Assembly (NCBI RefSeq): GCF_020523825.1
Contig: NZ_JAJALK010000003.1
Span: 248,001-312,000 of the forward strand
DNA from: Methylobacterium brachiatum
GTDB taxonomy: Bacteria; Pseudomonadota; Alphaproteobacteria; Rhizobiales; Beijerinckiaceae
Length of the DNA: 64,000 nt
Direction: 5' to 3'
This document shows positions 43,281-52,622 of the stretch, one piece after another. The notes beneath the pieces were generated by a model that was not told the DNA's origin, made no database searches, and was given only the letters and a program-made list of their open reading frames with translations. The position numbers and the translations under genes are program-made. Position 1 is the first letter of the stretch. Each line of letters starts with the position of its first letter.

Positions 43281-46200
43281 TCAGCCCGCGATTCCCGCCT
43301 GGTCCAAAGCCGCCCGGATGTCGTCGCCGCTTAAGGGCCGGATCACCGGCCCCGAGGTCCAGATCAGCATCGGGCGAATCGTCCGGTCCGGATAGATCTG
43401 GCCCAGCAGCTTCGCGTAGAGCGCGATCTGGCCGGCTTCGGCGGGGGGCAGGGGCTCGTCCTCGGCCGGGGGGCGCCCGGTCTTGAAATCGGCGATCCGG
43501 ATCGTGTCGGCGGAGACGGCGAGGCGATCGACGCGGCCCTGCACCACCCGCTCGGCCCCGCCGGCCCGGACGCGGCCCGTGAGGTTCACCTCGGCGCGGG
43601 CGTCGGGGGCGAACAGGGGGGCGAGGTCGGGATCGTCGATCAGGCGCAGGACCGAGCGGACGATGCCGTGGGTCGCCGGGCGCGGCAGGCCGGGGGCCCG
43701 GGCCCGCACGAAGGCGAGGCCGGCCGATTCCCGGCGCTCCGTCTCGATCCGGGGCAGGTGCTGCAACAGGGAATGGATCAGGATGCCGCGACGGCGCGCC
43801 TGGGCATCCGCCAGGCGGGGCGGCGGCACCCGCGAGCCGTCGGCCGCTTGCAGGGCGCCGGACGGGTTGAGGACCGGGATCTCCGGCTCCGGCGGGACCG
43901 GACTGCGCAGCCAGTCCGGCTCGGCCATGCGGGCCGCTGCCGCCGCGACCGGAAGCTCCGGCGGGCGCAGCGTCTCGGTGCCGTCCCGCCACAGGGTCGC
44001 GGGACCGTAGGGCAGCTCCAGAGCCTGGCCCGCGCCGAGGGCGGCTTCCAGACCGGCCCGGACCATCCGGCACCAGGCCGCCTCGCTCTCGCGCTCATGG
44101 CCCCGGAACGGTGCCACGATGAGCCGGTCGGCCGCCCGGGTCATCGCGACGTAGAGCAGGCGGTTGTGCTCCTGTCGGGCCCGGGCGAGGAGGGCCGCCC
44201 GGGCCTCGCCGGTGGCGGCGCAATCCTGTGTCTTCCCGCTCGACCAGACCGGCGGCAGAGCCGTGCTGGTGCCCGCCAGCGGCAGGAGCGGCGGGTCGTT
44301 GCGCCCCAGCGGCTCGCAGCCATCCAGGACCACGACCACCGGCGCCTCGAGGCCCTTGGCCCCGTGCACGGTCATCACCCGCACCTCGTCGCGGCCGGAT
44401 TCCATGTCGCGCTTGACCGTGTGGCCGGCCTCGGTGCCGACATAGCGGGCCAGGAAGCCGCCGAGCGAGGGCGCGTCCTCGCCGGTCTCGGCCTGGGCGG
44501 CGGCGGCGAGAAACACGTCGATGGCGTCCCCCGCCTCGCCGCCCAGCCGGGCGACCAGCTTCGCGCGCCCGCCCTGCGGCCCGAGGAGCCGCGCGTAGAA
44601 GCCGAACGGGCCGTGGAGCCCCGCGAGCGCGATCCAGTCCGAGAGCGCGGAGAGGCCGCGGATCGCCGCCGGATCGCCGGCCGCGGCGTGGCGGTGCAGG
44701 GCATCCTCCAGGGTCTCCGACAGGTCGCGGCGGGCGGCGAGCCGCACCAGATCCTCGTCCGTGAGCCCGACCAGCGGCGTCTTGAGCGCGGTGGCGAGGG
44801 TCAAATCGTCAGCCGGCAGCAGCCCGGCCCGTCCGGCGGCGACGAGGTCGGCCACCGCGATATGGGCGGAGACTTCCAGCCGGTCCTGGCCGGCGACCGG
44901 CACCCCGAGATTCTTCAGGGCGCGGATCACCTCCTCGAAGGCCGGCCCGCGCTTGCGCACCAGGATCAGCACGTCGCCCGGGCGCCAGACCCGGCCGGTG
45001 GCGTCGCCCTGGCTCGTCCAGGTCCGCACCGCCTGCGCGACCCGGCGGGCCGTGACGATCGCCGGGGCGCTGGTCTCGGGGGCGTCCACCGGCGCCGTCC
45101 AGGCATCCGGCTCCGGCGTCGGCTCGGGCTCGGCGATCGGCCACAACTCCACCGCCCCGGGGGCGCCGGGCCGGGCGCTGGCATGGACCGTCCGCCGCGC
45201 GGAATCCTCGAAGGACAGGCCCTCGTTATGCGCGTCGAGGGCGAAGACCGCGTCGACCGCCTGGAGGACCAGGCCGGTAGAGCGGAACGACAGGGTCAGC
45301 GGCACGTCCTCGAAGGTGAGGCCGGCCGCGCGCGATTCCTGAATCCAGGCCGCCCGGGTGAGGGCGAATTCCCGCGGCTCGGCGCCCTGGAAGCCATAGA
45401 TCGACTGCTTCGGGTCGCCCACGGCGAAGCGGGTCCGGGTCCCGGCCCGGGCTCCCTCGCCGGCGGCAAATTCCTGGGTGATCGCCCGCAGGATCTCCCA
45501 CTGCTCCGGGTTGGTATCCTGCGCCTCGTCGACCAGCACATGGTCGATGCCGCGGTCGAGCTTGTACAGCACCCAGCCGGCCCCGACCCGGGCCAGTAGG
45601 TCGAGGGCCTTGTGGATCAGGTCGTCGAAATCCAGCGCCCCGAGCCGCGCCTTCTGGGCCTCGACCCGGCGGTGGATCTCGGCCGCGAGCTGGAACAGCG
45701 CCTGCGTCCGGGCATGGGCCCGGGCGGCGCGCAGGCGGTCGAACAGCGGCGCCAGCCGGTCGCGCTCGGCGATCAGGCATTCCTTCGCTGCGGCCGGGAC
45801 GCTCTTTGTGCCGAGACTGCTGTCGGCCTTGGGCTCGTCCTTCTGGGTGAAGAACACCCCACGGTAGAGATCGAGCGCCTCGGACCGGTCCGGCAGACCC
45901 TCCGACTGCGCCCGCTCGGCCTCGGCCGCCGCCAGAGCCTCGGCGAGCTTCTCGTCGTTGGCCTTGCCGGTGCGCAAAGCCTCGATCAACGCCGCTCGAT
46001 CCTCGGGGCGGCAGCCCGGGCCGCCCTCCAGGATCGCGGCCTCGAGCGCCTCCGCGTTCTCTTCGGCGGCAAGCCCCAAAGCCCCGTGCAAGTCTTCGAA
46101 GGACCGGTCCATCCGGGCCCGGTCGCCGATCAGACTCCGCGCGCGCAACGCGGAGCGGATCGCCGCCCGCAGGGTGTCGCCGGTGGCCTCCGGGGTGACC

Positions 46201-46769
46201 CGCGCCAGCGCGGCGCTGAGCGGCGTGTCGCCGTTCGAGACCGCATCGGCCAGCACGTTGGCCATCTCGATGTCGAAGATCTCCCGGGCCTTGGTCTCGT
46301 CCAGCACCACGAAGCGGGCGGGCACATTCGCCTCGAACGGGAACATGTGCAGGAGCCGCTCGCACAGGGCGTGCAGAGTCTCGATCTTGAGGCCCCCCGG
46401 CGTCTCCACCGCCCGGGCGAACAGGCGCCGGGCCATGCGCAGCCGCTCCGCGTCGGCCCGCTCCCCGGTCAGCGCCTCCAGCTCGGCGGCGAGCGCGGAA
46501 TCGTCCAGGGTCACCCAGCGGCCGAGGAGGCGGAACACCCGGATCGCCATGTTGGCGGCCGCCGCCTTGGTAAAGGTCAGGCACAGGATCCGGCCCGGAG
46601 GCGCGCCGTCGAGGAGCAGCCGCACCACCCGGTCGGTGAGCACCTTGGTCTTGCCGGCCCCGGCATTGGCCGAGACCCAGGCCGAGGCCCGCGGATCGGC
46701 CGCCCGGCGCTGGTTGGCCTGGGTCAGATCGTCGACGACGAAGGGTCTGGGCGCGTGTACGCTGCTCAA
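43281..46769 (-). CDS. addA: AddA: helicase-nuclease subunit for double-strand break repair
   Basis: An approximately 1162-residue UvrD-like helicase fused to a RecB-type nuclease domain. Walker A is [21 protein letters not shown] near residues 32-52, and motif II lies in [50 protein letters not shown] and [14 protein letters not shown] follow. The C-terminal nuclease site has IRIADFKTG. The enzyme works with AddB to resect broken DNA ends toward Chi-like sites. A TTG at 46769 is taken as start because family similarity begins there. The open frame further upstream runs antisense through minC. addB, normally just upstream, is not in its usual place. Confidence 0.92.
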   Translation of the reverse strand: MSSVHAPRPFVVDDLTQANQRRAADPRASAWVSANAGAGKTKVLTDRVVRLLLDGAPPGRILCLTFTKAAAANMAIRVFRLLGRWVTLDDSALAAELEALTGERADAERLRMARRLFARAVETPGGLKIETLHALCERLLHMFPFEANVPARFVVLDETKAREIFDIEMANVLADAVSNGDTPLSAALARVTPEATGDTLRAAIRSALRARSLIGDRARMDRSFEDLHGALGLAAEENAEALEAAILEGGPGCRPEDRAALIEALRTGKANDEKLAEALAAAEAERAQSEGLPDRSEALDLYRGVFFTQKDEPKADSSLGTKSVPAAAKECLIAERDRLAPLFDRLRAARAHARTQALFQLAAEIHRRVEAQKARLGALDFDDLIHKALDLLARVGAGWVLYKLDRGIDHVLVDEAQDTNPEQWEILRAITQEFAAGEGARAGTRTRFAVGDPKQSIYGFQGAEPREFALTRAAWIQESRAAGLTFEDVPLTLSFRSTGLVLQAVDAVFALDAHNEGLSFEDSARRTVHASARPGAPGAVELWPIAEPEPTPEPDAWTAPVDAPETSAPAIVTARRVAQAVRTWTSQGDATGRVWRPGDVLILVRKRGPAFEEVIRALKNLGVPVAGQDRLEVSAHIAVADLVAAGRAGLLPADDLTLATALKTPLVGLTDEDLVRLAARRDLSETLEDALHRHAAAGDPAAIRGLSALSDWIALAGLHGPFGFYARLLGPQGGRAKLVARLGGEAGDAIDVFLAAAAQAETGEDAPSLGGFLARYVGTEAGHTVKRDMESGRDEVRVMTVHGAKGLEAPVVVVLDGCEPLGRNDPPLLPLAGTSTALPPVWSSGKTQDCAATGEARAALLARARQEHNRLLYVAMTRAADRLIVAPFRGHERESEAAWCRMVRAGLEAALGAGQALELPYGPATLWRDGTETLRPPELPVAAAAARMAEPDWLRSPVPPEPEIPVLNPSGALQAADGSRVPPPRLADAQARRRGILIHSLLQHLPRIETERRESAGLAFVRARAPGLPRPATHGIVRSVLRLIDDPDLAPLFAPDARAEVNLTGRVRAGGAERVVQGRVDRLAVSADTIRIADFKTGRPPAEDEPLPPAEAGQIALYAKLLGQIYPDRTIRPMLIWTSGPVIRPLSGDDIRAALDQAGIAG

Positions 46770-46881
46770 CGGTCTCGTCCGGATTGGGCTGGCCGACCTC
46801 TCTACAACAGAAATGCACCGGCGGGCCGAGCAAGGCGTCACACTGCGCCGAGCGGGATTGCCCCGGGCGCAGCCGCGCCGC

Positions 46882-47637
46882 ATGGATGCGTCAGACATCC
46901 TCACGACACCGAAAACGCCCGTGACCCAGCCGACATCCGAGCCGGCGCGCCCGCCGATCCGCTTCCGCGGCCGCTCCTTCATGGCCACCGTGCTGGCCCC
47001 GATACCGCCCGTGGCCGAGTGGTTCGGCGACCTCGACGCCCTGAACCGGCGCGCGCCCAACTTCTTCGCCGGCCGGCCGGTGATCCTCGACCTCGCCGGG
47101 CTGAAGCTCACCCGGGAGGATCTCGACGGCCTGCTGGCGGAACTCGCAGCCCGCAGGATCGCGATCCTTGGCATCGAGGGCGCGCCGCCGTCGATCCTCA
47201 CCCCCGAGCTGCCGCCGGCCCTGTCGGGCGGTCGCCCGGCCGGCGAGGTCGCCACACCGGGCGAGGAAACGCCGCCCGAGCCGGCGCTCAAGGAGAACGC
47301 CGCGCGCTCGCTGATCCTCGACGCGCCGGTGCGCTCCGGCCAGACCGTACTGCATCTCGAGGGCGACGTGACCGTGCTCGGCGCCGTCGCCTCGGGCGCC
47401 GAGGTGATCGCCGGCGGCTCGATCCACGTCTACGGCGCCCTGCGCGGCCGGGCGGTGGCGGGCGCCGCCGGCAACCCGGGCGCGCGGATCTGGTGCCGCC
47501 GCTTCGAGCCGGAACTGGTGGCGATCGACGGCCTCTACCGCGCCGCCGACGACCTCGACCCGGGCTTCCGCGGCCAGGCCGTGGAGGTTCGGCTGGTGGA
47601 GGATGCGATCAAGCTGGGGTTGTTCGAGCGGGGGTGA
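46882..47637 (+). CDS. minC: MinC, septum site-determining protein, first copy
   Basis: A 251-residue MinC that blocks FtsZ ring assembly away from mid-cell. The N-terminal FtsZ-inhibiting domain spans about 27-105 (IRFRGRSFMATVLAP, AILGIEG). A Pro/Glu-rich linker follows, then the MinD-binding beta-helix from about 143, with VRSGQ at 150-154, GGSIHVYGALRGRA and FEPEL. The start is uncertain: ATG at 46882 is used; ATG at 46813 and GTG at 46927 are in frame. It is divergent from addA across 112 bp. It is separated from a second minC by 487 bp. Confidence 0.92.
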   Translation: MDASDILTTPKTPVTQPTSEPARPPIRFRGRSFMATVLAPIPPVAEWFGDLDALNRRAPNFFAGRPVILDLAGLKLTREDLDGLLAELAARRIAILGIEGAPPSILTPELPPALSGGRPAGEVATPGEETPPEPALKENAARSLILDAPVRSGQTVLHLEGDVTVLGAVASGAEVIAGGSIHVYGALRGRAVAGAAGNPGARIWCRRFEPELVAIDGLYRAADDLDPGFRGQAVEVRLVEDAIKLGLFERG

Positions 47638-48124
47638 GGAAAGCAGGCGGCACGGACCCGCGTTCGCCGCTGAGCCAACGCCACGCGCGGACGCAGGGGC
47701 AGAGCCTGAAGGGCGGAAAACCTGCCCGGGATATTGATGAATACGCGAAGGATCGCGCGAAGCTGCGCCGGGATCGCATTGGCGTCCAACCGCGGTAAGC
47801 GGCGCGCGCGGTGATGTTCAGCGTGCCGCGAATATCGCGCACTGCAGATGCACCGTGCAGGTCCGAGCAATCGCGTCGCATCGGCAAATGCGATCTGCGC
47901 TAAGAGCTTAGCCAGGATCGACCCTGCGCGGTCGCGACGTACTATCGGACTGCGTCAGCCGGAAACCAGGCGGTGGTCGGGCCCCATCTGACCACGGGCC
48001 GCACCGACCCCTTGGTCCGCCGATCCCAGGATCCCGGCAGAATTTGCCGACCGGATCCAAAACTTAACCCTTCGGTAACCATGCCCGCCGTCAATGGTCC
48101 GGTAAGGACTCTTAACGGGCCGAC
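47638..48124. other. Gap between the two minC genes
   Basis: A 487-bp stretch with no recognised gene, unusually long inside a Min locus. The first 200 bp have scattered short frames that match nothing I know. The last 70 bp hold a CtrA-like box, a GACTC (GANTC) site at 48107-48111 and a TTAAC at 48112, suggesting a separate, cell-cycle-controlled promoter for the second minC and minDE. Confidence 0.5.
48064..48079 (+). promoter_or_regulatory. CtrA-like box before minC2
   Basis: TTAA-N7-GTAAC differs by one base from the alphaproteobacterial CtrA consensus TTAA-N7-TTAAC. It ends 45 bp before the second minC start. Together with the nearby GANTC site it suggests cell-cycle control of the division-site genes. 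No binding data are available; a chance match is possible. Confidence 0.4.
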
Positions 48125-48853
48125 ATGAGCGAAACCCTCCCCGAGCCGATCGACGACCCGGAGACCGCCCCAGCGGCGGCTCCTGCGCCCCGGCCGCTCA
48201 GCCTTCGCGGGCGGGCGTTCAAGGGCCTGGCCCTCACCCCCGAGCCGCCGCTTCCGGAGTGGCTCGCGGGCCTCGACGCGGCGCTCAAGCGCTCGCCGAC
48301 CCTGCTGAAAGGCCGGGCCGTGATCCTGGACTGCGCCCAGCTCAAGCCCGAGCCGGACGCGCTCGAAACGTTAATGGCCGAGCTCAAGGCCCGCGGCATC
48401 GCGGTCCTGGGGATTGAGGGGATCGACACCGTCGCGTCCGGATTGCCGCCGCTGCTGGTGCAGGGGCGCCCGTCGGACACGGTCGAGATGCCGGCCGCCC
48501 CCGCCGAGCCGGAGCCGCAGGTGGTCACGTCGATCACCGTCGAGGGTTCGGTGCGCTCCGGACAGAGCGTGATCAACCCGACCGGCGACGTCACCGTGAT
48601 GGGCTCCGTCTCCTCCGGCGCCGAGATCCTGGCGGGCGGCTCGATCCACGTCTACGGCGCCCTGCGGGGCCGCGCGATCGCCGGTGCGGCGCGCAACCCG
48701 CGAGCACGAATCTACTGCCGCAAATTCGAGCCCGAGTTGCTGGGGATCGACCGCCTCGTGCGGACGGCGGAGGACATGGGCACGGCCCTGCGCGGCAAGG
48801 CCGCTCAGGTCTGGCTCGATGGCGGCAACATCCGAATGGCAAGCTTAGACTAG
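48125..48853 (+). CDS. minC: MinC, second copy
   Basis: A 242-residue MinC paralogue. The N-terminal domain (LSLRGRAFKGLALTP, AVLGIEGIDTV) and the MinD-binding C-terminal domain are intact: VRSGQ at 143-147, GGSIHVYGALRGRA and FEPEL at 201-205. Its C-terminal half is very close to the first copy, while the N-terminal half and linker differ. This suggests both bind the same MinD but may differ in FtsZ inhibition. It is 28 bp upstream of minD, so it is the standard operon member. The long acidic/Pro N-terminal leader is unlike E. coli MinC. Confidence 0.93.
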   Translation: MSETLPEPIDDPETAPAAAPAPRPLSLRGRAFKGLALTPEPPLPEWLAGLDAALKRSPTLLKGRAVILDCAQLKPEPDALETLMAELKARGIAVLGIEGIDTVASGLPPLLVQGRPSDTVEMPAAPAEPEPQVVTSITVEGSVRSGQSVINPTGDVTVMGSVSSGAEILAGGSIHVYGALRGRAIAGAARNPRARIYCRKFEPELLGIDRLVRTAEDMGTALRGKAAQVWLDGGNIRMASLD

Positions 48854-48881
48854 TAAGCTCAGGATCAAGGGAGATCGACGC

Positions 48882-49697
48882 GTGGCAAAGGTTCTCGTCG
48901 TCACATCGGGCAAGGGCGGCGTCGGCAAGACGACGACGACCGCGGCCCTCGGAGCGGCCCTGGCGCAGGGTGGGCAGAGCGTGTGCGTCGTCGATTTCGA
49001 CGTCGGCCTGCGTAACCTCGACCTCGTCATGGGTGCCGAGCGCCGGGTGGTCTACGACCTCATCAACGTGGTCAACGGCGACGCCAAGCTGCCGCAGGCC
49101 CTGATCAAGGACAAGCGGCTCGACACCCTGCACCTGCTGCCGGCCTCGCAGACCCGCGACAAGGACGCGCTCACCGATGCCGGCGTCGCCCGGGTGATGG
49201 AAGAGCTGCGCGAGCGGTTCGACTGGGTGGTGTGCGACTCGCCGGCCGGCATCGAGCGCGGCGCCCAGCTCGCCATGCACCACGCCGACGTGGCCGTGGT
49301 GGTGACCAACCCCGAGGTCTCCTCGGTGCGCGACTCCGACCGGATCATCGGCCTCCTCGATTCCAAGACCGCCAAGGCGGAGAAGGGCGAGGAGATGGAG
49401 AAGCACCTGATCCTCACCCGCTACGACCCAATGCGGGCCGACCGCGGCGACATGCTCAAGACCGAGGACGTGCTCGACATCCTGTCGATCCCGCTGCTGG
49501 CGATCATCCCCGAGAGCCAGGAGGTGCTGCGCGCCTCGAACCTCGGCTGCCCGGTCACCCTCAACAACCCCCTCTGCGCCCCGGCGCGGGCCTACGCCGA
49601 TGCGGCGCGCCGGCTGAAGGGCGAGGACGTGCCGATGAGCATGCCGACCGAGCGGAAGTCCTTCCTCGACAAGCTGTTCATGCGGAGGGCGGCATGA
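48882..49697 (+). CDS. minD: MinD, membrane-associated division-site ATPase
   Basis: A 271-residue ParA/MinD ATPase. The deviant Walker A is SGKGGVGKTTTTAALG, followed by VVDFDVGLRNLDLVMG and VVCDSPAGIERGAQL. The C-terminal amphipathic membrane-targeting helix lies in ERKSFLDKLFMRRAA. It recruits MinC to the membrane in the ATP form and is released by MinE. The GTG start has GGGAG upstream. The end overlaps minE by four bases (ATGA). Confidence 0.97.
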   Translation: MAKVLVVTSGKGGVGKTTTTAALGAALAQGGQSVCVVDFDVGLRNLDLVMGAERRVVYDLINVVNGDAKLPQALIKDKRLDTLHLLPASQTRDKDALTDAGVARVMEELRERFDWVVCDSPAGIERGAQLAMHHADVAVVVTNPEVSSVRDSDRIIGLLDSKTAKAEKGEEMEKHLILTRYDPMRADRGDMLKTEDVLDILSIPLLAIIPESQEVLRASNLGCPVTLNNPLCAPARAYADAARRLKGEDVPMSMPTERKSFLDKLFMRRAA

Positions 49698-50032
49698 GCA
49701 TCCTCGGTATCTTCCAGAAGCGCAATTCTGGCGCGGTCGCCCGCGACCGCCTGCAGCTGATCCTCGCCCATGAGCGCGCCGAGTCGGGTCGCCCCGACCT
49801 GGTGATCCAGCTCCGCGAGGAGATCCTGGCGGTGATCGCCAACCACGTCTCGGTCGAGCCGGACAAGGTGAAGGTCACCCTGGAGCGCGGCGAGGGCGTC
49901 TCGACGCTGGGCCTCGACATCGAGCTTCCGCTCGGTGCCTCGGCCAAGCTCGATGCGAAGCTGGCGGCCAAGCTCGCCGAGGTCGCGGCGAACAAGGTCG
50001 GACGCAAGCCGGCCGCCAAGAAGGCCGCTTGA
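49694..50032 (+). CDS. minE: MinE, cell division topological specificity factor
   Basis: A 112-residue MinE. The N-terminal membrane-binding and MinD-activating part is MSILGIFQKRNSGAVARDRL-QLILAHERAES, and the dimerisation domain follows (LREEILAVIANHVSV). It stimulates MinD ATPase and drives pole-to-pole oscillation. It is longer than E. coli MinE (88 aa) because of an Ala/Lys-rich tail. It is translationally coupled to minD. Confidence 0.95.
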   Translation: MSILGIFQKRNSGAVARDRLQLILAHERAESGRPDLVIQLREEILAVIANHVSVEPDKVKVTLERGEGVSTLGLDIELPLGASAKLDAKLAAKLAEVAANKVGRKPAAKKAA

Positions 50033-50191
50033 GCCCGGCCGCACGCGCCACCGCCGACACGAACCTGCGCGAGCCGCGCCCGCTGAGCCGGGTGCGGCTT
50101 CGCCTTTTTAAGGGGCCTCGACCGGGAGCGGTGCCGCCCCATCTCGTCCGCACGGCGGCGGCTGACCGTCGACCGCGTCGGGGAGTTGACC

Positions 50192-51076
50192 GTGCCGAGC
50201 GCCACCACGGATGACGGTGTCCGACTGCATTACGAAGAGAGCGGCACCGGGACGCCGCTGATCTTCGTGCACGAATTCGCCGGGGATCACCGCAGCTACG
50301 AAGCGCAGCTGCGCCATTTCGGCCGGCGGTACCGCGCGATCGCGTTCAATGCCCGAGGCTACCCGCCCTCGGACGTGCCGGAATCCGTCACCGCCTACTC
50401 GCAGGCCCGTGCCGCCGACGACATCCTGTCGATCCTCGACGCCATCGGGGCGCCCCGGGCCCATGTGGCCGGGATCTCGATGGGTGCCTTCGCGACCCTG
50501 CATTTCGGGCTGCGCCACCCCGATCGCGCCCTGTCCCTGTGCCTCGGCGGTTGCGGCTACGGCGCTGAGCCGGACCGGCAGGAGATGTTCCGCGCCGAGG
50601 CCGAAGCCACGGCGGAGATCCTGCGTCGCGACGGCATGGAGGCCTTCGCCGAGCGCTACGCCTACGGGCCGACGCGGGTGCAGTTCGAGACTAAGGACCC
50701 CCGCGGGCACGCCGAGTTCAAGCGCATGCTGGCGGAGCATTCCGCGACCGGCTCGGCCAACACCCAGGCCGGCGTCCAGAAGGGGCGGCCCTCGCTCTAC
50801 GACCTGCAGGACGCCCTGGCGCAGATCTCCGTGCCGACCCTGATCGTCTCGGGCGACGAGGATTGGCCCTGCCTCGCCCCGAGCCTGATGCTGAAGCGGG
50901 TCATCCCGTCGGCCGCCCTCGCGATCCTGCCCAATACGGGCCACGCGCTGAGCGTCGAGGAGCCCGACGCCTACAATCACCTGCTCGATGGGTTCCTGGC
51001 GCAGGTCGAGAGCGGACGCTGGCCGATGCGCGACCCGCGGGCGGTCTCGACGACCATCACGGGGATCCGGGGCTGA
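50192..51076 (+). CDS. Alpha/beta-fold hydrolase
   Basis: A 294-residue alpha/beta hydrolase. The nucleophile is Ser96 in HVAGISMGAF, the oxyanion region is in LIFVHEFAGDHRSY, the acid lies in VSGDEDWPC and the catalytic His in NTGHALSVEEP. The cap is small, as in esterases, haloperoxidase-type enzymes and beta-ketoadipate enol-lactonases. GGGGAG directly abuts a TTG at 50186, so the GTG at 50192, at better spacing, is chosen. Its 3' end overlaps the convergent P450 gene by 20 bp. The substrate is unknown. Confidence 0.85.
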   Translation: MPSATTDDGVRLHYEESGTGTPLIFVHEFAGDHRSYEAQLRHFGRRYRAIAFNARGYPPSDVPESVTAYSQARAADDILSILDAIGAPRAHVAGISMGAFATLHFGLRHPDRALSLCLGGCGYGAEPDRQEMFRAEAEATAEILRRDGMEAFAERYAYGPTRVQFETKDPRGHAEFKRMLAEHSATGSANTQAGVQKGRPSLYDLQDALAQISVPTLIVSGDEDWPCLAPSLMLKRVIPSAALAILPNTGHALSVEEPDAYNHLLDGFLAQVESGRWPMRDPRAVSTTITGIRG

Positions 51077-52511
51077 GCGGATCCCGCGGGATCAGCCGGA
51101 ACTTGGCGAAACGCTGCGGCTGGGTGGTGACCACCGCGTGCGGCAGGATCGGCTCGCGGTCCTCCAGCACCAGCCGGAAGCGGGCGAGCAGCCGCGCCAA
51201 CGACAGGACCGTCTCGATCAGCGCGAATTGCGCACCGATGCAGACGCGCGGCCCCGCCCCGAACGGCAGGTAGGAGAAGCGGGCCGGCGGTTTCGCTCCC
51301 GGCAGGAAGCGGCTGGGGTCGAAGGCCTCCGGATCGGACCAGAGCGTCCGGTGCCGGTGGAGCACCCACGGGCTCACCATGACGATGTCGCTCTTCTTGA
51401 CCGGGTGACCTGCGATCGTGTCGGGGCCCAGCGCCCGGCGGACGATGACGAAGGCCGCCGGGTAGAGACGCAGGGTCTCGTCCACCGTCGCGCGGATGAG
51501 CGGCAGCCGCCCGTCGCTCTGGCAATGGGTCGGGTCGGTGAGGTCGGCTGCTCGCGCCTCGGCGGCGAGCCGCTCCTGCAATTCGGGGGCAAGCGCCAGC
51601 ATGTAGGCGGCCCAGAACAGGGTCCCGGCCGTGGTCTCGTGGCCGGCCAGGATCATGGTCGCCACCTGATCGCGCAGCTCCGCGGCACTGAAAGGGGCGC
51701 CGGTATCCGGGTTGCGGGCGGTGGCGAGCAGGTCGAGCAGGTCGCCGGAATGGCCCGCCTCGCGCGTCGCCGCCTGGCGGGCCGAGATGATCCGGTCAAG
51801 GAACGGGATCCAGCGCCGCCGGAAGCGCGCCCGGGACCAATCGAGCGGCACCGGCCAGCCCGGCGGGATCACGATGTCGAGGAGATGGGGCCGGCCGATC
51901 TTGATGCTGTACTCGGCGATGAAATCGCGCAGCTCCGGGCCGTACTGGTCCATGCCGACCGAGAACATGCTCCGGCCGGCGATCTCCAGAGCCAGCCGGT
52001 GGAAGGCCATGAACAGGTCGATCGGACCGGCCGCCGCCTCGGTGACGATCCGCTCCATGCCGTCGTCCACGGCGGCGGCGATGTGCGGCACCAGCCCGTC
52101 GATCGCCCGGGGCGTGAAGGCCGGTGCCAGGGTCCGGCGCTGGTGGCGCCAGGCTGAGCCCTCGCTGATCAGCAGCCCGTCGCCGAGGATCGGGCGCAGG
52201 ATCCGCACCGTCCCGCTGGTGCGGGCGTAGTTGGCCTGGTTCTCGACCAGGAAATGGCGGATCGCCTCGGGATCGCTCAGCACGTAGCTCGACCGGCCGA
52301 GCAGGCCGCGGCGGGTGATCGGTTCCTCGAAGGCGCGCCGGGGGAAGCCCGCCAGACCGTTGTCACGGATCGAGCGCAGATAGGCCGGGAGCGGCAGCTC
52401 GTGCTCCGCCAGGGCCGGGTGCGGCGGCACCAGGCGCGGCAGGCCGGCGAGGCTCGGGCTGGACCGGGCCGAACTCGCGATCGCGTCCGATAATGGGGGC
52501 ATGTCGGACAT
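51057..52511 (-). CDS. Cytochrome P450
   Basis: A 484-residue soluble P450 monooxygenase. The I-helix oxygen-binding motif is AGHETT at 299-304, ExxR is Glu355-Arg358 (DETLRLY), and the heme-thiolate Cys434 lies in LPFGAGPRVCIGAQ. The sequence style (for example SEGSAWRHQRRTLAPAF) is like the CYP4/CYP102-type class rather than camphor-type P450s. It has no membrane anchor and no fused reductase, and no ferredoxin gene is adjacent. The role could be fatty acid or xenobiotic hydroxylation. The upstream gap to the ABC-like gene is 111 bp. Confidence 0.93.
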   Translation of the reverse strand: MSDMPPLSDAIASSARSSPSLAGLPRLVPPHPALAEHELPLPAYLRSIRDNGLAGFPRRAFEEPITRRGLLGRSSYVLSDPEAIRHFLVENQANYARTSGTVRILRPILGDGLLISEGSAWRHQRRTLAPAFTPRAIDGLVPHIAAAVDDGMERIVTEAAAGPIDLFMAFHRLALEIAGRSMFSVGMDQYGPELRDFIAEYSIKIGRPHLLDIVIPPGWPVPLDWSRARFRRRWIPFLDRIISARQAATREAGHSGDLLDLLATARNPDTGAPFSAAELRDQVATMILAGHETTAGTLFWAAYMLALAPELQERLAAEARAADLTDPTHCQSDGRLPLIRATVDETLRLYPAAFVIVRRALGPDTIAGHPVKKSDIVMVSPWVLHRHRTLWSDPEAFDPSRFLPGAKPPARFSYLPFGAGPRVCIGAQFALIETVLSLARLLARFRLVLEDREPILPHAVVTTQPQRFAKFRLIPRDPLSPGSP

Positions 52512-52622
52512 CCTGTGCCGGAGACGGCCCGCACTGTAAACCGCCGGGCGACGCGGGTCGCGCGTCGCGGCTCATCGAACGCGCGCACCACCGGAGCGGC
52601 GTCCGGGCCGGCCGCGCGGGGA

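Noticed and set aside
46770..47291. N-terminal extension of addA through the minC gene
   Set aside because: It is antisense to minC and has no similarity to AddA; family similarity begins at the TTG at 46769.
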